From Komagataeibacter xylinus (GTDB lineage: Bacteria > Pseudomonadota > Alphaproteobacteria > Acetobacterales > Acetobacteraceae): a stretch of DNA of 64,000 nt. The stretch lies in assembly GCF_004302915.1 (NCBI RefSeq), contig NZ_QQBI01000005.1, positions 99,821 to 163,820 on the forward strand. Reading direction: 5' to 3'. The notes under the pieces were generated by a model. The model searched no databases, was not told the origin of the DNA, and was given only the letters and a program-made list of their open reading frames with translations. Of this stretch, positions 16,966-25,688 are shown in pieces (position 1 is the stretch's first letter; each line of letters opens with the position of its first letter). Made by a program: the position numbers and the translations under genes.

Positions 16966-16994
16966 ACAGTGTGGGCAGGCGCAAGCTGCGTCAA
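16966..16994 (-). promoter_or_regulatory. Probable promoter for the TPP-riboswitch transcript
   Basis: On the minus strand TTGACG (16994-16989) is followed after 17 bp by CACTGT (16971-16966), which places the transcript start just ahead of the aptamer. The cytochrome b gene ends 31 bp further upstream. Assignment is by sequence only. Confidence 0.45.
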
Positions 16995-17024
16995 GTCACG
17001 GATGCAGGACCGCGCGGGCAGGAC

Positions 17025-18236
17025 TTATGTGGCAGCCCGGTTCATTTCACGCCGCGCACAGAGCGGCAGCAGCACGAGGAAGTAGCTGAAGTAGTAAAGC
17101 GCTGCGATCCGTCCCGCGATCATCCAGCCCCCTTCGGCATGGTGGCGGCCGACCAGCCCCATCATCACGAAGGCGATGACCAGCCCCGCCATGCCAAGGC
17201 GGCAGGCCGGGCGCTCGCGTGCCGAGCGGATGGGCGAGCGGTCAAGCCACGGCACCACGAACAGGATGAGGATGGAACCCGCAGCCGCCACCAGCCCGCC
17301 GAATTTGGAAGGCACGGATTGCAGCAGCCCGTAAAACGGCAGGAAATACCATTCCGGCTCGATATCGGCAGGCGTGTGCATGGGGTTGGCGGGGCGGTAG
17401 TTTTCCGGCTCGCTCAACAGGTCGGGCCACAGGAAGGCAAGGGCTGCGAACACCAGCGCGAACAGCACGAGCCCGGTCAGGTCCTTGGTGGTGTAATAGG
17501 GGTGAAAGGGCACGCTCTCCTTTGCGGGCACCGGCCTGCCGCTGGGGTTGTTCGGCCCGCTCACATGCAGTGCCGCCACATGCAGCCCCACCACCGCCAC
17601 GATCGCGAACGCCATGAGGAAGTGCAGCACGAAGAAGCGGTGGATGAAGATATCGCCCAGCGTGTCGCTGCCTTCCATGATGTGTTCAAGCATGGGGCCG
17701 ATGCCCGGCACGGCGCCTACGGCCTTGCCCGCCACGTCGGCGCCCCAGTACGACATCTGCCCCCACGGCAGCACGTAGCCCGCAAACGCCGTGACCATGA
17801 CCATGAGCAGCAGGCCCAGCCCGCTGAGCCACAGGATCTCGCGCGGCTGCTTGTACGAGCCGTAATACAGCCCCCGGAAGAGATGGATATAAAGGGCCGC
17901 CATGAACAGGCTGGCGCCTGTTACATGCAGCGCGCGCAGCATCCACCCGCCGGGCAGCTGGCGCTCGATCATCTCGACCGAGGCGAACGCCCCGCTGGCC
18001 GTGGGCGTGTAGTTCATGGCCAGGAAGATGCCGGTGGCCAGCATGAGCACCAGCACCGCGGTCAGGATCGCCCCGAAATTCCACAGCGCGTTGAGGTTCG
18101 CGGGCATGAGGAAATCGATATATTCCTTGCGAAACCCGCTGATGACGGGAAGCCTGCGGTCAATCCATGAAAGGACGCCACCCGAGGCAGGCTGCGCAGG
18201 CGTGGTGCTATGTTCGGGGAGGCTGGGCCCGCTCAT
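17025..18236 (-). CDS. petB: Cytochrome b subunit of the bc1 complex, without neighbouring Rieske and c1 genes
   Basis: This 403-residue inner-membrane protein carries both b hemes of ubiquinol-cytochrome c reductase. The heme ligands are His104/His118 (ALHVTGASLFMAALYIHLFR) and His205/His219, each pair 14 residues apart. The Qo-site PEWY motif is at 294-297, and the C-terminal helices are complete. It therefore looks functional. In most bacteria it lies between the Rieske gene and the cytochrome c1 gene. Here the upstream neighbour is a small secreted protein and the downstream neighbour a thiamine-binding protein. Those subunits must be encoded elsewhere, or this is a second cytochrome b. 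Confidence 0.93.
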   Translation of the reverse strand: MSGPSLPEHSTTPAQPASGGVLSWIDRRLPVISGFRKEYIDFLMPANLNALWNFGAILTAVLVLMLATGIFLAMNYTPTASGAFASVEMIERQLPGGWMLRALHVTGASLFMAALYIHLFRGLYYGSYKQPREILWLSGLGLLLMVMVTAFAGYVLPWGQMSYWGADVAGKAVGAVPGIGPMLEHIMEGSDTLGDIFIHRFFVLHFLMAFAIVAVVGLHVAALHVSGPNNPSGRPVPAKESVPFHPYYTTKDLTGLVLFALVFAALAFLWPDLLSEPENYRPANPMHTPADIEPEWYFLPFYGLLQSVPSKFGGLVAAAGSILILFVVPWLDRSPIRSARERPACRLGMAGLVIAFVMMGLVGRHHAEGGWMIAGRIAALYYFSYFLVLLPLCARREMNRAAT

Positions 18237-18360
18237 TCTCGGTTCCTGAATCAGACGACGGAAAAATCAGCCCGTAGTGTAGCAGCCCGGCGGGGGCTGG
18301 GCACGCTCTCTTTTTCATCAGGTGGCGGGCGGGGCGCATGATTTTACGGCCCGCAGGTCA

Positions 18361-18756
18361 TTACGCGCCCATACCGGCTTTTTGCACGGCCTGCGCGCAC
18401 AGGTCGCGGCGCTGGGGTATGTCGAGATCCGTCAGTCGTGCCCGCTCGGGCGTGCCGGGGTGCAGCACGCCTGCCGTGCCGTAGGCGTAATCCATGTTGC
18501 CTTTTTCATCGGGCGGCACGGCATGGGTCTTTTCAATCAGCGCGACCAGCAGCGGCGTTGCCTCATCATGCCGGGCAAGCCCGTTGCCGATGCAGAAATT
18601 GAGGTACCCCGCCAGCCGCGCGCCGGGTGCCGCCGCCAGGATCGCCTGCGGGTTGGGTGCTGCGGGGGTCTGCGCCATGGCCAGGGGCAGGCCCCCCATC
18701 AGGCCAAAGCCGGCGAGTGCGCCCATCATGAGTGAACGGTAGCCCATTGCCTTCAT
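18361..18756 (-). CDS. Small secreted protein of unknown function
   Basis: This 131-residue protein has an N-terminal signal peptide (LMMGALAGFGLMGGLPLAMA, cleavage near residue 28). The mature part has two cysteines, one in YLNFCIGNGLA and one in RRDLCAQAV, that could form a disulfide. The central region contains GNMDYAYGTAGVLHPGTP. No family is recognised. An alternative start at 18747 removes three residues. It lies 124 bp upstream of cytochrome b on the same strand and could be cotranscribed; a respiratory role is not shown. Confidence 0.65.
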   Translation of the reverse strand: MKAMGYRSLMMGALAGFGLMGGLPLAMAQTPAAPNPQAILAAAPGARLAGYLNFCIGNGLARHDEATPLLVALIEKTHAVPPDEKGNMDYAYGTAGVLHPGTPERARLTDLDIPQRRDLCAQAVQKAGMGA

Positions 18757-18931
18757 CCTTCATGCCAGAACGCAGGCATGACCCGCCCTGCGCCACGCCG
18801 TAGAACCGCGCGTGGCGGGTGAAGTTGCATAGGGGAGGATGGATGGTGGCGCATCCGGTCACGACCGCGAAAACGCAACAGGCATCTGCCTGAGATGCCA
18901 CGTTCAGCCTGACCAGATTTTTTAAGGAAAG

Positions 18932-19008
18932 TGGCGCACCCGAAAGGACTCGAACCTCTAACCCCCAGATTCGTAGTCTGGTGCTCTATCCAGTTGAGCT
19001 ACGGGTGC
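18932..19008 (-). tRNA. tRNA-Arg (anticodon ACG), CCA end encoded
   Basis: The 7-bp acceptor stem GCACCCG / CGGGTGC, D-arm TAGCTCAACTGGATAGAGCA, anticodon stem CCAGA / TCTGG with loop CTACGAA (anticodon ACG), and T-arm GAGGTTCGAGTCCTTT are all present on the minus strand. The discriminator G and CCA are encoded at 18935-18932. The first anticodon A is expected to be edited to inosine. Confidence 0.96.
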
Positions 19009-19123
19009 GCTGTGAGGCGGTTTCTAGCCGAGGTGCTTGCACCCCGCAAGCCCCTTTTTTCGCTTTGGGAAAATTTTTTTGGCGGCCTGAAATGCCATCC
19101 CAGGAATGACCTGCAATCAGGAA

Positions 19124-19143
19124 AGAGTTTCTGGTGAAGCTTT
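19124..19143. repeat. Fragment of the palindromic element (left end, orientation A)
   Basis: AGTTTCTGGTGAAGCTTTTA matches the outer left arm and the first half of the GAAGC hairpin. The rest of the element is absent. It lies between tRNA-Arg and the end of the RND pump gene. Confidence 0.45.
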
Positions 19144-19161
19144 TAATGTTTAAATAAATGC

Positions 19162-22100
19162 TTATCGCCGCATCCGCGCGCGCAGGCGCTGGCCCAGCCG
19201 TCGCGTGCCGACACGGATGCACTCCATGTACAGATAGATGACCGGCGTGGTGTAGAGTGTCAGCAACTGGCTCATCATCAGCCCGCCCACCACCGTAATG
19301 CCCAGCGGGCGGCGCATTTCCATGCCGTAGCCGCTATTGGTAATCAGCGGCACGGCGCCAAGGGCTGCCGCAAGCGAGGTCATGAGAATGGGGCGGAAGC
19401 GCTGGATGCACGCCTCGCGTATGGCGGGAGCGGGGTCCATGCCCCGGTCACGCTCGGCATGCAGCGCGAAATCCACGATCAGGATGGCGTTTTTCTTCAC
19501 GATGCCGACGAGCAGGATCATCCCGATCATGGTGATGAGCGAGAACTCCTGCCCCAGCGCCCACAGGGCAAGCACCGCCCCCACCCCCGCCGAGGGCAGG
19601 GTGGACATGATGGTCAGCGGGTGGATGTAGCTTTCATACAATATGCCCAGGGTCACGTAGATCGTGACAAGGGCCGCGATGAAGATCAGCACCTCGTTGA
19701 TGATGGCGGATTTGAACTGCGCCGCCTGCCCGCTGAAGCCGCCATGGATGGAGGGCGGCACATGCAGCCGGATCATGGTGTCCGCAATGGCGGCGGAGGC
19801 ATCGCTCAGCGCCATGCCGGGTGCGAGGTCAAAGGAAATGGCCGCCGAGACAAACCCGTCCTGGTGCGAGACGGTGATGGGCGTGACACGCGGCTCAAGG
19901 CGCGCCACATCGGAGAGCGGGATCATGGTCTCGGTGCTTGACGAGACAGCCGACCCGTTCGAGGCCCCGGCCCCGCCTGCCAGCCGGTTGGCGATCTGGT
20001 TGCGAAAGGATTGCTGGCTGAGCTGCGTGCTGCGGCTGGCCTGCGTGGTGGTGGTCGTGCGCGCGCGCACCGTGTTCGACACCGTGCCACCGCCCGCACT
20101 CCCGCCGGAGGTGGAAATGCGCATGGAATTGAGGATCTCGGGGCTGGTGCGGTACGCATCCGCCACCTCCATCACCACATGATAGGTGGTGAGCGGGGTG
20201 GAGATGTTGGACGCCGTGCGCTGGCCAAAGGCATCATACAGCGTGTTGCTGACCAGTTGCGGCGTGATCAGGTAACGCGCGGCGAGGTCGCGTATGATGT
20301 CGGCATGGATGGCGGCGCCATTGTTCATGACATCGGTCGTGACATCGCGCATCACCGGGTTCGTGCGCAGCGCAGCCGTCAGGATCGGGGCCCATTTGTA
20401 CAGGTCATCGGCATTGTCGCTGGTGAGCTGGTAGCGGTAGGCGCCCTCCTTCTGCCGCCCGCCGCCGCCGCTGATGTCACCGGCCGAGAACAGCGATATG
20501 TCCAGCCCCGGTATCGCGGCGAGGCGCTCATGCACGCGCGCGATCATGTCATCGATGCTGTCGCGGCGGCGCGTGCGGTCGTGCAACTGCGCGAAGGCCT
20601 GCCCCTCGATGTTGGTATCGCCTGAAAAGGCCACGACCTCCTCCGTGTCCGGGTCGGTCGAGAGCGCGTTGCTGATGGCGCGTATCTTTTCCTTCATGGC
20701 GGGGAACGAGGTGGTTTGGTCGGCGCGGAAGAAGCTCATGACCATGGCCACGTCCTCCTTGGGCAAGATGCCCTTGGGCATGAGCACGATCACGCCGATC
20801 ATCACCGCAAGGCTTGCGGGCAGGGTCAGGGCGGTGAGCACATGGTGGCGCAGTGCCACGTCAAGCGTGCGTTCGTAGGCACGCAGCAGGTGCTGGTATC
20901 CCGCCTCCAGCCAGTCGCCTGCCTGGCGCGGCCACCGGCGCCACCACGGGGCGGTGGGGGGCAGGGGGGCGATCTCGCCCACTTCAAGGAACAGGCTGCA
21001 CATCATGGGGGTGAGGCTCAGCGCCAGCAGCAGCGACACCGTGACCGTGATGGCCAGCGTCATCGAAAACTCGAAGAACACCTTGCCCGGCGTGCCCGCC
21101 AGCAAAAGCAGCGGCAGGAACACGGCCACGAGCGAGATGGTGATGGAGAGCACCGTGAACCCGATCTCGCGCGAGCCCTTCAGCGCCGCCTCGCGCCGGT
21201 TCAGCCCGGCCTCCATGTGGCGGGCGATGTTTTCCAGCACCACGATGGCGTCATCTACGACAAAGCCCGTGGCGATGGTCAGCGCCATGAGCGAGAGAAT
21301 ATCGAGCGAGAAGCCGAACACCGCCATCAGCGCCAGCGTGCCCGCCAGCGAGATGGGCACGGTAATGGCCGGGATCAGCGTCGAGCGCGGCGTGCGCAGG
21401 AAGGCCAGCACCACGCCCACCACCAGTACGACCGAGGCCAGCAGCGTCCATTTGGTATCGGCAAGGGAGGCGCGGATGGTGATCGAGCGGTCCATCACCG
21501 GGCTCAGTGTCACCCCGCGCGGCAGCGCCGTGCGCAGGGCGGGAATGCGGGCCTTGATGTCATCGGTCACGCGGATGACATTCGCACCCGCGCGCGGGCG
21601 GATGATGGCCATGACCGCCTGGTGCCCGTTGAGGTAGCCGATCTGGCGTTCGTTCTCCACGCCGTTGCGCACGGTGGCGACATCGCTCAGCCGCACGGGG
21701 CGGGTGTCGCGGTAGCCGATCACGAGCTCGCGGTACTGGGCGGCGGTGCGGGCCTGGTCATTGGTGGCCAGCATGGCGCGCGTCGTGTCGTTTTCGATGA
21801 TGCCCTTGGGCGTGTTGGCATTGGCCGAGGCCAGCGCCGAGCGGATATCCTCGAACCCCAGCCCGTATTTGAACAGGGGCCAGGGGTTGATGTCCACCCG
21901 CACGGCGGGCGCGGAACTGCCCGCGATCTCGACCCACCCCACGCCCTGCACCTGCGCAAGCAGGGGTTGCAGGCGGGTCTTGGCAATGTCGTACAGCTCC
22001 GATACCGGCTGCGTGTCCGATGTGAGGGCCAGGATCAGGATCGGGTTGTCGGAGGGGTTGGCCTTCCAGTATTGCGGCTGGGACTGCAGGGTGGCGGGCA

Positions 22101-22455
22101 TGTCGGCGCGGGCGGCGCGCAGGGCGGCCTCCACGTCATTGGCGGCGGCATCGATATTGGTCGATTCATCGAATATGAGCAGGATGAAGGCGCTGTCCTG
22201 GCTTGAATCCGATTCAATCGAACTCACCCCCGCCACCTGCCCCAGCCTGCGCTCGAGCGGGGTGGTGACGGATGTGGCCATCTGCTGCGGCGAGGCGCCG
22301 GGCTGCGTTGCCATGACATAGATGACCGGCACCGCGATGTTGGGCAGGTCGCCCACCGGCAGCAGCCTGTAGGCAAACATGCCTGAAAGCAGGATGGCCA
22401 GCGCCATGAGCGTGGTCGCCACCGGGCGCAGGATGAAAACGCGGCACAGGTTCAC
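19162..22455 (-). CDS. RND family inner-membrane efflux pump subunit (HAE1, MdtB/MdtC-like)
   Basis: This 1097-residue drug/proton antiporter of the RND family has 12 membrane helices and two large periplasmic loops. The opening FILRPVATTLMALAILLSGMFAYRLLPVGDLP is typical of the MdtC branch. Helix 4 contains the proton-relay Asp pair in ATGFVVDDAIVVLENIARH, and a second-half motif GIVKKNAILIVDFAL is present. No membrane fusion protein, outer-membrane channel or second RND subunit is adjacent. The GTG start at 22455 overlaps by 4 bp (GTGA) the stop of a 21-codon reading frame that bridges it to the upstream SDR gene. Confidence 0.92.
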   Translation of the reverse strand: MNLCRVFILRPVATTLMALAILLSGMFAYRLLPVGDLPNIAVPVIYVMATQPGASPQQMATSVTTPLERRLGQVAGVSSIESDSSQDSAFILLIFDESTNIDAAANDVEAALRAARADMPATLQSQPQYWKANPSDNPILILALTSDTQPVSELYDIAKTRLQPLLAQVQGVGWVEIAGSSAPAVRVDINPWPLFKYGLGFEDIRSALASANANTPKGIIENDTTRAMLATNDQARTAAQYRELVIGYRDTRPVRLSDVATVRNGVENERQIGYLNGHQAVMAIIRPRAGANVIRVTDDIKARIPALRTALPRGVTLSPVMDRSITIRASLADTKWTLLASVVLVVGVVLAFLRTPRSTLIPAITVPISLAGTLALMAVFGFSLDILSLMALTIATGFVVDDAIVVLENIARHMEAGLNRREAALKGSREIGFTVLSITISLVAVFLPLLLLAGTPGKVFFEFSMTLAITVTVSLLLALSLTPMMCSLFLEVGEIAPLPPTAPWWRRWPRQAGDWLEAGYQHLLRAYERTLDVALRHHVLTALTLPASLAVMIGVIVLMPKGILPKEDVAMVMSFFRADQTTSFPAMKEKIRAISNALSTDPDTEEVVAFSGDTNIEGQAFAQLHDRTRRRDSIDDMIARVHERLAAIPGLDISLFSAGDISGGGGRQKEGAYRYQLTSDNADDLYKWAPILTAALRTNPVMRDVTTDVMNNGAAIHADIIRDLAARYLITPQLVSNTLYDAFGQRTASNISTPLTTYHVVMEVADAYRTSPEILNSMRISTSGGSAGGGTVSNTVRARTTTTTQASRSTQLSQQSFRNQIANRLAGGAGASNGSAVSSSTETMIPLSDVARLEPRVTPITVSHQDGFVSAAISFDLAPGMALSDASAAIADTMIRLHVPPSIHGGFSGQAAQFKSAIINEVLIFIAALVTIYVTLGILYESYIHPLTIMSTLPSAGVGAVLALWALGQEFSLITMIGMILLVGIVKKNAILIVDFALHAERDRGMDPAPAIREACIQRFRPILMTSLAAALGAVPLITNSGYGMEMRRPLGITVVGGLMMSQLLTLYTTPVIYLYMECIRVGTRRLGQRLRARMRR

Positions 22456-22517
22456 TTCTGCCGCCCGGTGCCCGTGGCCATGCTGCCGGTTCCTGTCTCG
22501 CGGGTATTGATGGTCAT
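22452..22517 (-). CDS. 21-codon linking reading frame between SDR and RND genes
   Basis: A 21-residue frame starts at an ATG that overlaps the SDR stop (ATGA) and ends at a TGA that overlaps the GTG of the RND gene (GTGA). The product begins MTINTRETG and ends TGTGRQK. Neither it nor the RND gene has a clear ribosome site, so it may relay ribosomes from the SDR to the pump gene. It could instead be the surviving tail of a deleted upstream pump gene, or chance. Confidence 0.4.
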   Translation of the reverse strand: MTINTRETGTGSMATGTGRQK

Positions 22518-23344
22518 GAAGAAGGGGCGGCGTCCGGGGTCAGCCCGGTTTCGGGCATGGTGCCTGCCTGACCCGCGGGCTGGCGGAAGTAGTAATGCTC
22601 GGCAATCGAGATGGGCAGCAGGTCCATGAAGCGCGAGCCCGCCGCCAGCCACCACGGGAAGGCGATGCGCCGCTTGCCCCGTGCGATGCCGGACAGGATG
22701 GCGCGCACGGCATCATTTGTCTGGGTCAGGCCGGGCATGTGGAAATTGTTCTGAGCGGTCATGGGGGTGGCAACAAACCCGCAGCTCACACTGGTCATGA
22801 CAATGCCCGCGCGCTTCATGTTCGCCCCCGTCGCCACCATGAAGCGGTCCACCGCCGCCTTGGAGGCACAATATGACGGCGTGCCCGGAAATGACACCAG
22901 CCCCGCTACCGAGGCCATGGCGCAGATGCGCCCGCGCACCCCGTCCACCCCGCGTGGCTGGCCGCGCATGACGTGCAGCGCGGGCAGCACGGTGTTCAGC
23001 ACGCCATCGACATTGGTGTCGAACATGCGGCGGATCTGGGCATCGGGCTCATGGGGCGCATCCGCCCTGCCCCGGGTCGAGGCGGTAATGCCGGCACCCG
23101 CGAACACGAGGTCGAGCGTGCCTGCCTTCGTGATCCACTCTTCCATGCCGCCCGCGTCGCGCACGTCCTGCACCTTCATGCGGGCATCCGCCCCGCGCGC
23201 GATGCAGGCGGTGGCCACGGCCTCGAGGTTGCGGGCATTGCGCCCGCCAAGGTGCAGCGTGCGGCCAGGGCGTGCGAGGGCAAGGGCAAGACCGCGCCCG
23301 ATTCCGGACGAGGCGCCTGTGATGAGTATCGAATCCTGTTTCAT
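22514..23344 (-). CDS. Short-chain dehydrogenase/reductase (SDR)
   Basis: This 276-residue NAD(P)-dependent oxidoreductase of unknown substrate has the cofactor motif TGASSGIG at residues 9-16 and the catalytic triad Ser145, Tyr158, Lys162 (SYCASK), as in classical SDRs. The C-terminal ~60 residues (WWLAAGSRFMDLLPISIAEHYYF) are hydrophobic and may touch the membrane. The start at 23344 gives the standard N-terminus; an ATG at 23359 with AGGG upstream would add five residues. The gene is divergent from gmk and joined to the RND gene through a small linking frame. Confidence 0.85.
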   Translation of the reverse strand: MKQDSILITGASSGIGRGLALALARPGRTLHLGGRNARNLEAVATACIARGADARMKVQDVRDAGGMEEWITKAGTLDLVFAGAGITASTRGRADAPHEPDAQIRRMFDTNVDGVLNTVLPALHVMRGQPRGVDGVRGRICAMASVAGLVSFPGTPSYCASKAAVDRFMVATGANMKRAGIVMTSVSCGFVATPMTAQNNFHMPGLTQTNDAVRAILSGIARGKRRIAFPWWLAAGSRFMDLLPISIAEHYYFRQPAGQAGTMPETGLTPDAAPSS

Positions 23345-23437
23345 ATTCGCAGAATACATACACCCTGTTAGAACTGCGCTACCCCGTTTGCCTACCCGGC
23401 CTGCATTTGCACAGGACCGCCGACCAAGGAGAGCCGC

Positions 23438-24100
23438 ATGAGCCAGCCCGCCACCCCCTCCCGCCCAACCCCCGTGGCGCCGGTCAGGCGCAGGGGGGTC
23501 TGCCTGGTCATTTCCGCCCCGTCGGGTGCTGGCAAGTCCACCATTGCCAATGCCCTGCGCGCCTCCGAGCCGCAACTGCTGCACTCGGTCTCGGTCACCA
23601 CGCGCCAGCCCCGCCCCGGCGAGAGTGATGGCGTGCATTACCATTTTCGCAGCATGGACGAATTCAACCGCATGGCTGCCGCAGGCGAGATGCTGGAATG
23701 GGCCACCGTGTTCGGCCGTGGCTACGGCACGCCGCGCGCGCCGGTCGAGCAGGCGCTGGCCGATGGGCGCGACATGGTGTTCGACATTGACTGGCAGGGC
23801 CACCGCCAGATCCGTGAAGCGCTGCCCGATGACGTGATCAGCCTGTTCGTGCTGCCGCCCTCGATCGAGGAACTCGAGCGCCGGCTCAACGGCCGCGCTT
23901 CAGATGAGGCCGATGAGATCGCGCGCCGCATGCAGGCCGCGCGGGACGAGATTTCGCACTGGAACGAATTCGATCACGTTATCATCAATTCCGACCTCGA
24001 TCAGGCCATTGCCGAGGCCCGCGCCGTGCTGGTCGCCGCCCGCCTCGAGCGCCACCGCCAGGTGGGGCTGATCGACCTCGTGGCCAGTTTTGGCGTGTGA
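23438..24100 (+). CDS. gmk: Guanylate kinase
   Basis: Gmk (220 aa) phosphorylates GMP to GDP. The P-loop is APSGAGKST (residues 27-35). The GMP-binding region includes SVTTRQPRPGESDGVHYHF and the lid segment follows. Helix RRLNGRASDEADEIARRM carries the conserved arginines. The N-terminal ~18 residues are a short Pro-rich extension. AAGGAGA lies 7 bp before the ATG. The gene stands alone here, followed by a palindromic element and an exporter gene. Confidence 0.96.
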   Translation: MSQPATPSRPTPVAPVRRRGVCLVISAPSGAGKSTIANALRASEPQLLHSVSVTTRQPRPGESDGVHYHFRSMDEFNRMAAAGEMLEWATVFGRGYGTPRAPVEQALADGRDMVFDIDWQGHRQIREALPDDVISLFVLPPSIEELERRLNGRASDEADEIARRMQAARDEISHWNEFDHVIINSDLDQAIAEARAVLVAARLERHRQVGLIDLVASFGV

Positions 24101-24128
24101 GCACGCGCTTCATCGCGGGGCGTAAGGG

Positions 24129-24209
24129 ATAAAGTTTCGGTGCGCCGTCTTTTTCAGGGAAGGCGGCGTTATCGAAGCTTTTTTGAAAAAAACTTCACCA
24201 AAAACTTTT
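24129..24209. repeat. Palindromic element, copy 4 (orientation B)
   Basis: It begins 28 bp after the gmk stop. Outer arms are ATAAAGTTTCGGTG and CACCAAAAACTTTT. Internal hairpins are GCCGTCTTTTTC / GGAAGGCGGC and GAAGCTTTTTT / AAAAAACTTC. The open frame running from it into the MFS gene is not coding. Confidence 0.78.
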
Positions 24210-24328
24210 TCAGCCCGCAATGCATGTGTTGCATGCAGCCGCACCGCATGGACAACCCGCCTGAAATACGGGGATATGCACCGGCGCCGCCGTCGCGCGC
24301 CGTTGTGTTTCTTCCACCGTGGATTCCC

Positions 24329-25567
24329 ATGCCTGCCCGTAGCCGCCCCGCCCCCGTCATGCCGTTCTGGATGATTGCCCTGCTCGGGCTGCTTACGGCC
24401 ATCGGGCCGCTGGCCACGGATATGTACCTGCCTGCCTTCCCTGTCATGGATCGTGAACTCGTGGGCGGGCATGCGGGCAGCAGCCAGGTCACGCTGGCCG
24501 CGTGGTTTGCGGGGCTGGCGGTGGGGCAGTTCAGCATGGGCCCCATCTCCGACCGGCTGGGCCGCAGGGCGCCGCTGCTGGGCGGGCTTGCGTTCTTCAT
24601 CATCGGCTCGGTGGGGTGTGCGCTGGCCGGGGGCTTCGGGCTGTTCTGCCTGTGCCGGTTCATCGCAGCCCTGGGCGGGGCGGCCTGCGCGGTCATTCCG
24701 CGCGCCATCGTGCGCGACGTGGCTACGGGGGCTGCAGGCGCGCGTATCATGTCGCAGCTCATGCTGGTGTTTGGCGTCATGCCCATCCTGGCGCCCTCGC
24801 TGGGCAGCCTCGTGCTCTCGTTCGGGCACTGGCGCTGGATTTTCTGGATTGCGGTGGGCTATGGCGTGCTGGGTCTGGTCACGGTCATTGCAAGCCTGCC
24901 CGACACCATGCCGCCCGAGCGGCGCATCGCGTTCTCGCCCACCGGCATGATCAGCCGCTACGCAGGGCTGGTGCGCGAGCCGGTGTTCATGTCGAGCGCG
25001 CTGATCAACAGTTTCTCCTCCTTTGTCATGTTCGCCTACATCACCTCGGCCCCCATGGTGTTCGAGCACCTGCTGGGTTTTACGCCGGGGCAGTTTGGTC
25101 TGTTCTTCGGGCTCAATGCGGGGGTGTTCATCGCCTGTGCGCAGGTCAATGGGCGGCTGGTGCATCATGTCGCGCTTTCCCGCCTGCTTGATTATGGCAT
25201 TCTGGCCATCGTCATCGCGGCTTCCGCCTGCCTTGCCCTGTCGCTGGCAGGCGTTGCGGGGCCAGCGCACCCGCTGCTGGTGTGCGTGCTGGTGGGCTGC
25301 ATTACCGGCAGCCTCGGCTTTATCGGGCCGAACGCCACGGTGCTGGCCTTTACCCACCACGGGCATCAGGCGGGCAGCGCCTCGGCGCTGATGGGCACGA
25401 TCCAGTTCTCGCTCGCCGCGGGCAGCGGCTTCATTCTGGGCCATGTCACCTTTCGCAGCCCCACGCCGCTGGCGGTAGTGGTGATGGCGGGCGTGTGCTG
25501 CACGGTGGCGTGCAATATCTGGCGCCATGCCAGCGCGCGCCGGGCGAAGGAAACTCCCGCGGCCTGA
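24329..25567 (+). CDS. MFS drug exporter, Bcr/CflA subfamily
   Basis: This 412-residue proton-driven exporter has 12 membrane helices. The subfamily opening ATDMYLPAFPVM (near residue 30) and the MFS loop motif MGPISDRLGRRAPLLGG are clear, and VPRAIVRD-like sequence appears as AVIPRAIVRDVATG in helix 4. The ATG at 24329 gives the usual short N-terminus. The frame continues upstream into the palindromic element, so longer starts (24248, 24140) are rejected. Substrate is unknown; characterised relatives export bicyclomycin, chloramphenicol or sulfonamide compounds. Confidence 0.88.
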   Translation: MPARSRPAPVMPFWMIALLGLLTAIGPLATDMYLPAFPVMDRELVGGHAGSSQVTLAAWFAGLAVGQFSMGPISDRLGRRAPLLGGLAFFIIGSVGCALAGGFGLFCLCRFIAALGGAACAVIPRAIVRDVATGAAGARIMSQLMLVFGVMPILAPSLGSLVLSFGHWRWIFWIAVGYGVLGLVTVIASLPDTMPPERRIAFSPTGMISRYAGLVREPVFMSSALINSFSSFVMFAYITSAPMVFEHLLGFTPGQFGLFFGLNAGVFIACAQVNGRLVHHVALSRLLDYGILAIVIAASACLALSLAGVAGPAHPLLVCVLVGCITGSLGFIGPNATVLAFTHHGHQAGSASALMGTIQFSLAAGSGFILGHVTFRSPTPLAVVVMAGVCCTVACNIWRHASARRAKETPAA

Positions 25568-25688
25568 GGCGGCTATCAGGGTCATGCGCTTTCGCTTTGA
25601 CGTGGGTGGCCTGCCGCGCTACGGCAGGGACAGGCTTGGCCGCGCCTGCTGCGTGGTCGGGCCGTTATCCTTATGCGCGGGAGGCAGG

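Noticed and set aside
16923..18170. 415-codon plus-strand frame
   Set aside because: It is antisense to the clear cytochrome b gene, His/Arg/Gln-rich, and starts in the TPP riboswitch region.
18932..19161. Phage or island attachment site at tRNA-Arg
   Set aside because: No integrase lies nearby and no repeated tRNA 3' end was seen. The adjacent repeat fragment belongs to the dispersed palindromic family.
20716..22206. 496-codon plus-strand frame
   Set aside because: It is antisense to the RND pump, with composition typical of a mirror frame (His, Arg, Gln, Gly).
24140..24328. N-terminal extension of the MFS exporter
   Set aside because: It begins inside a palindromic element and adds 63 residues absent from the Bcr/CflA family.
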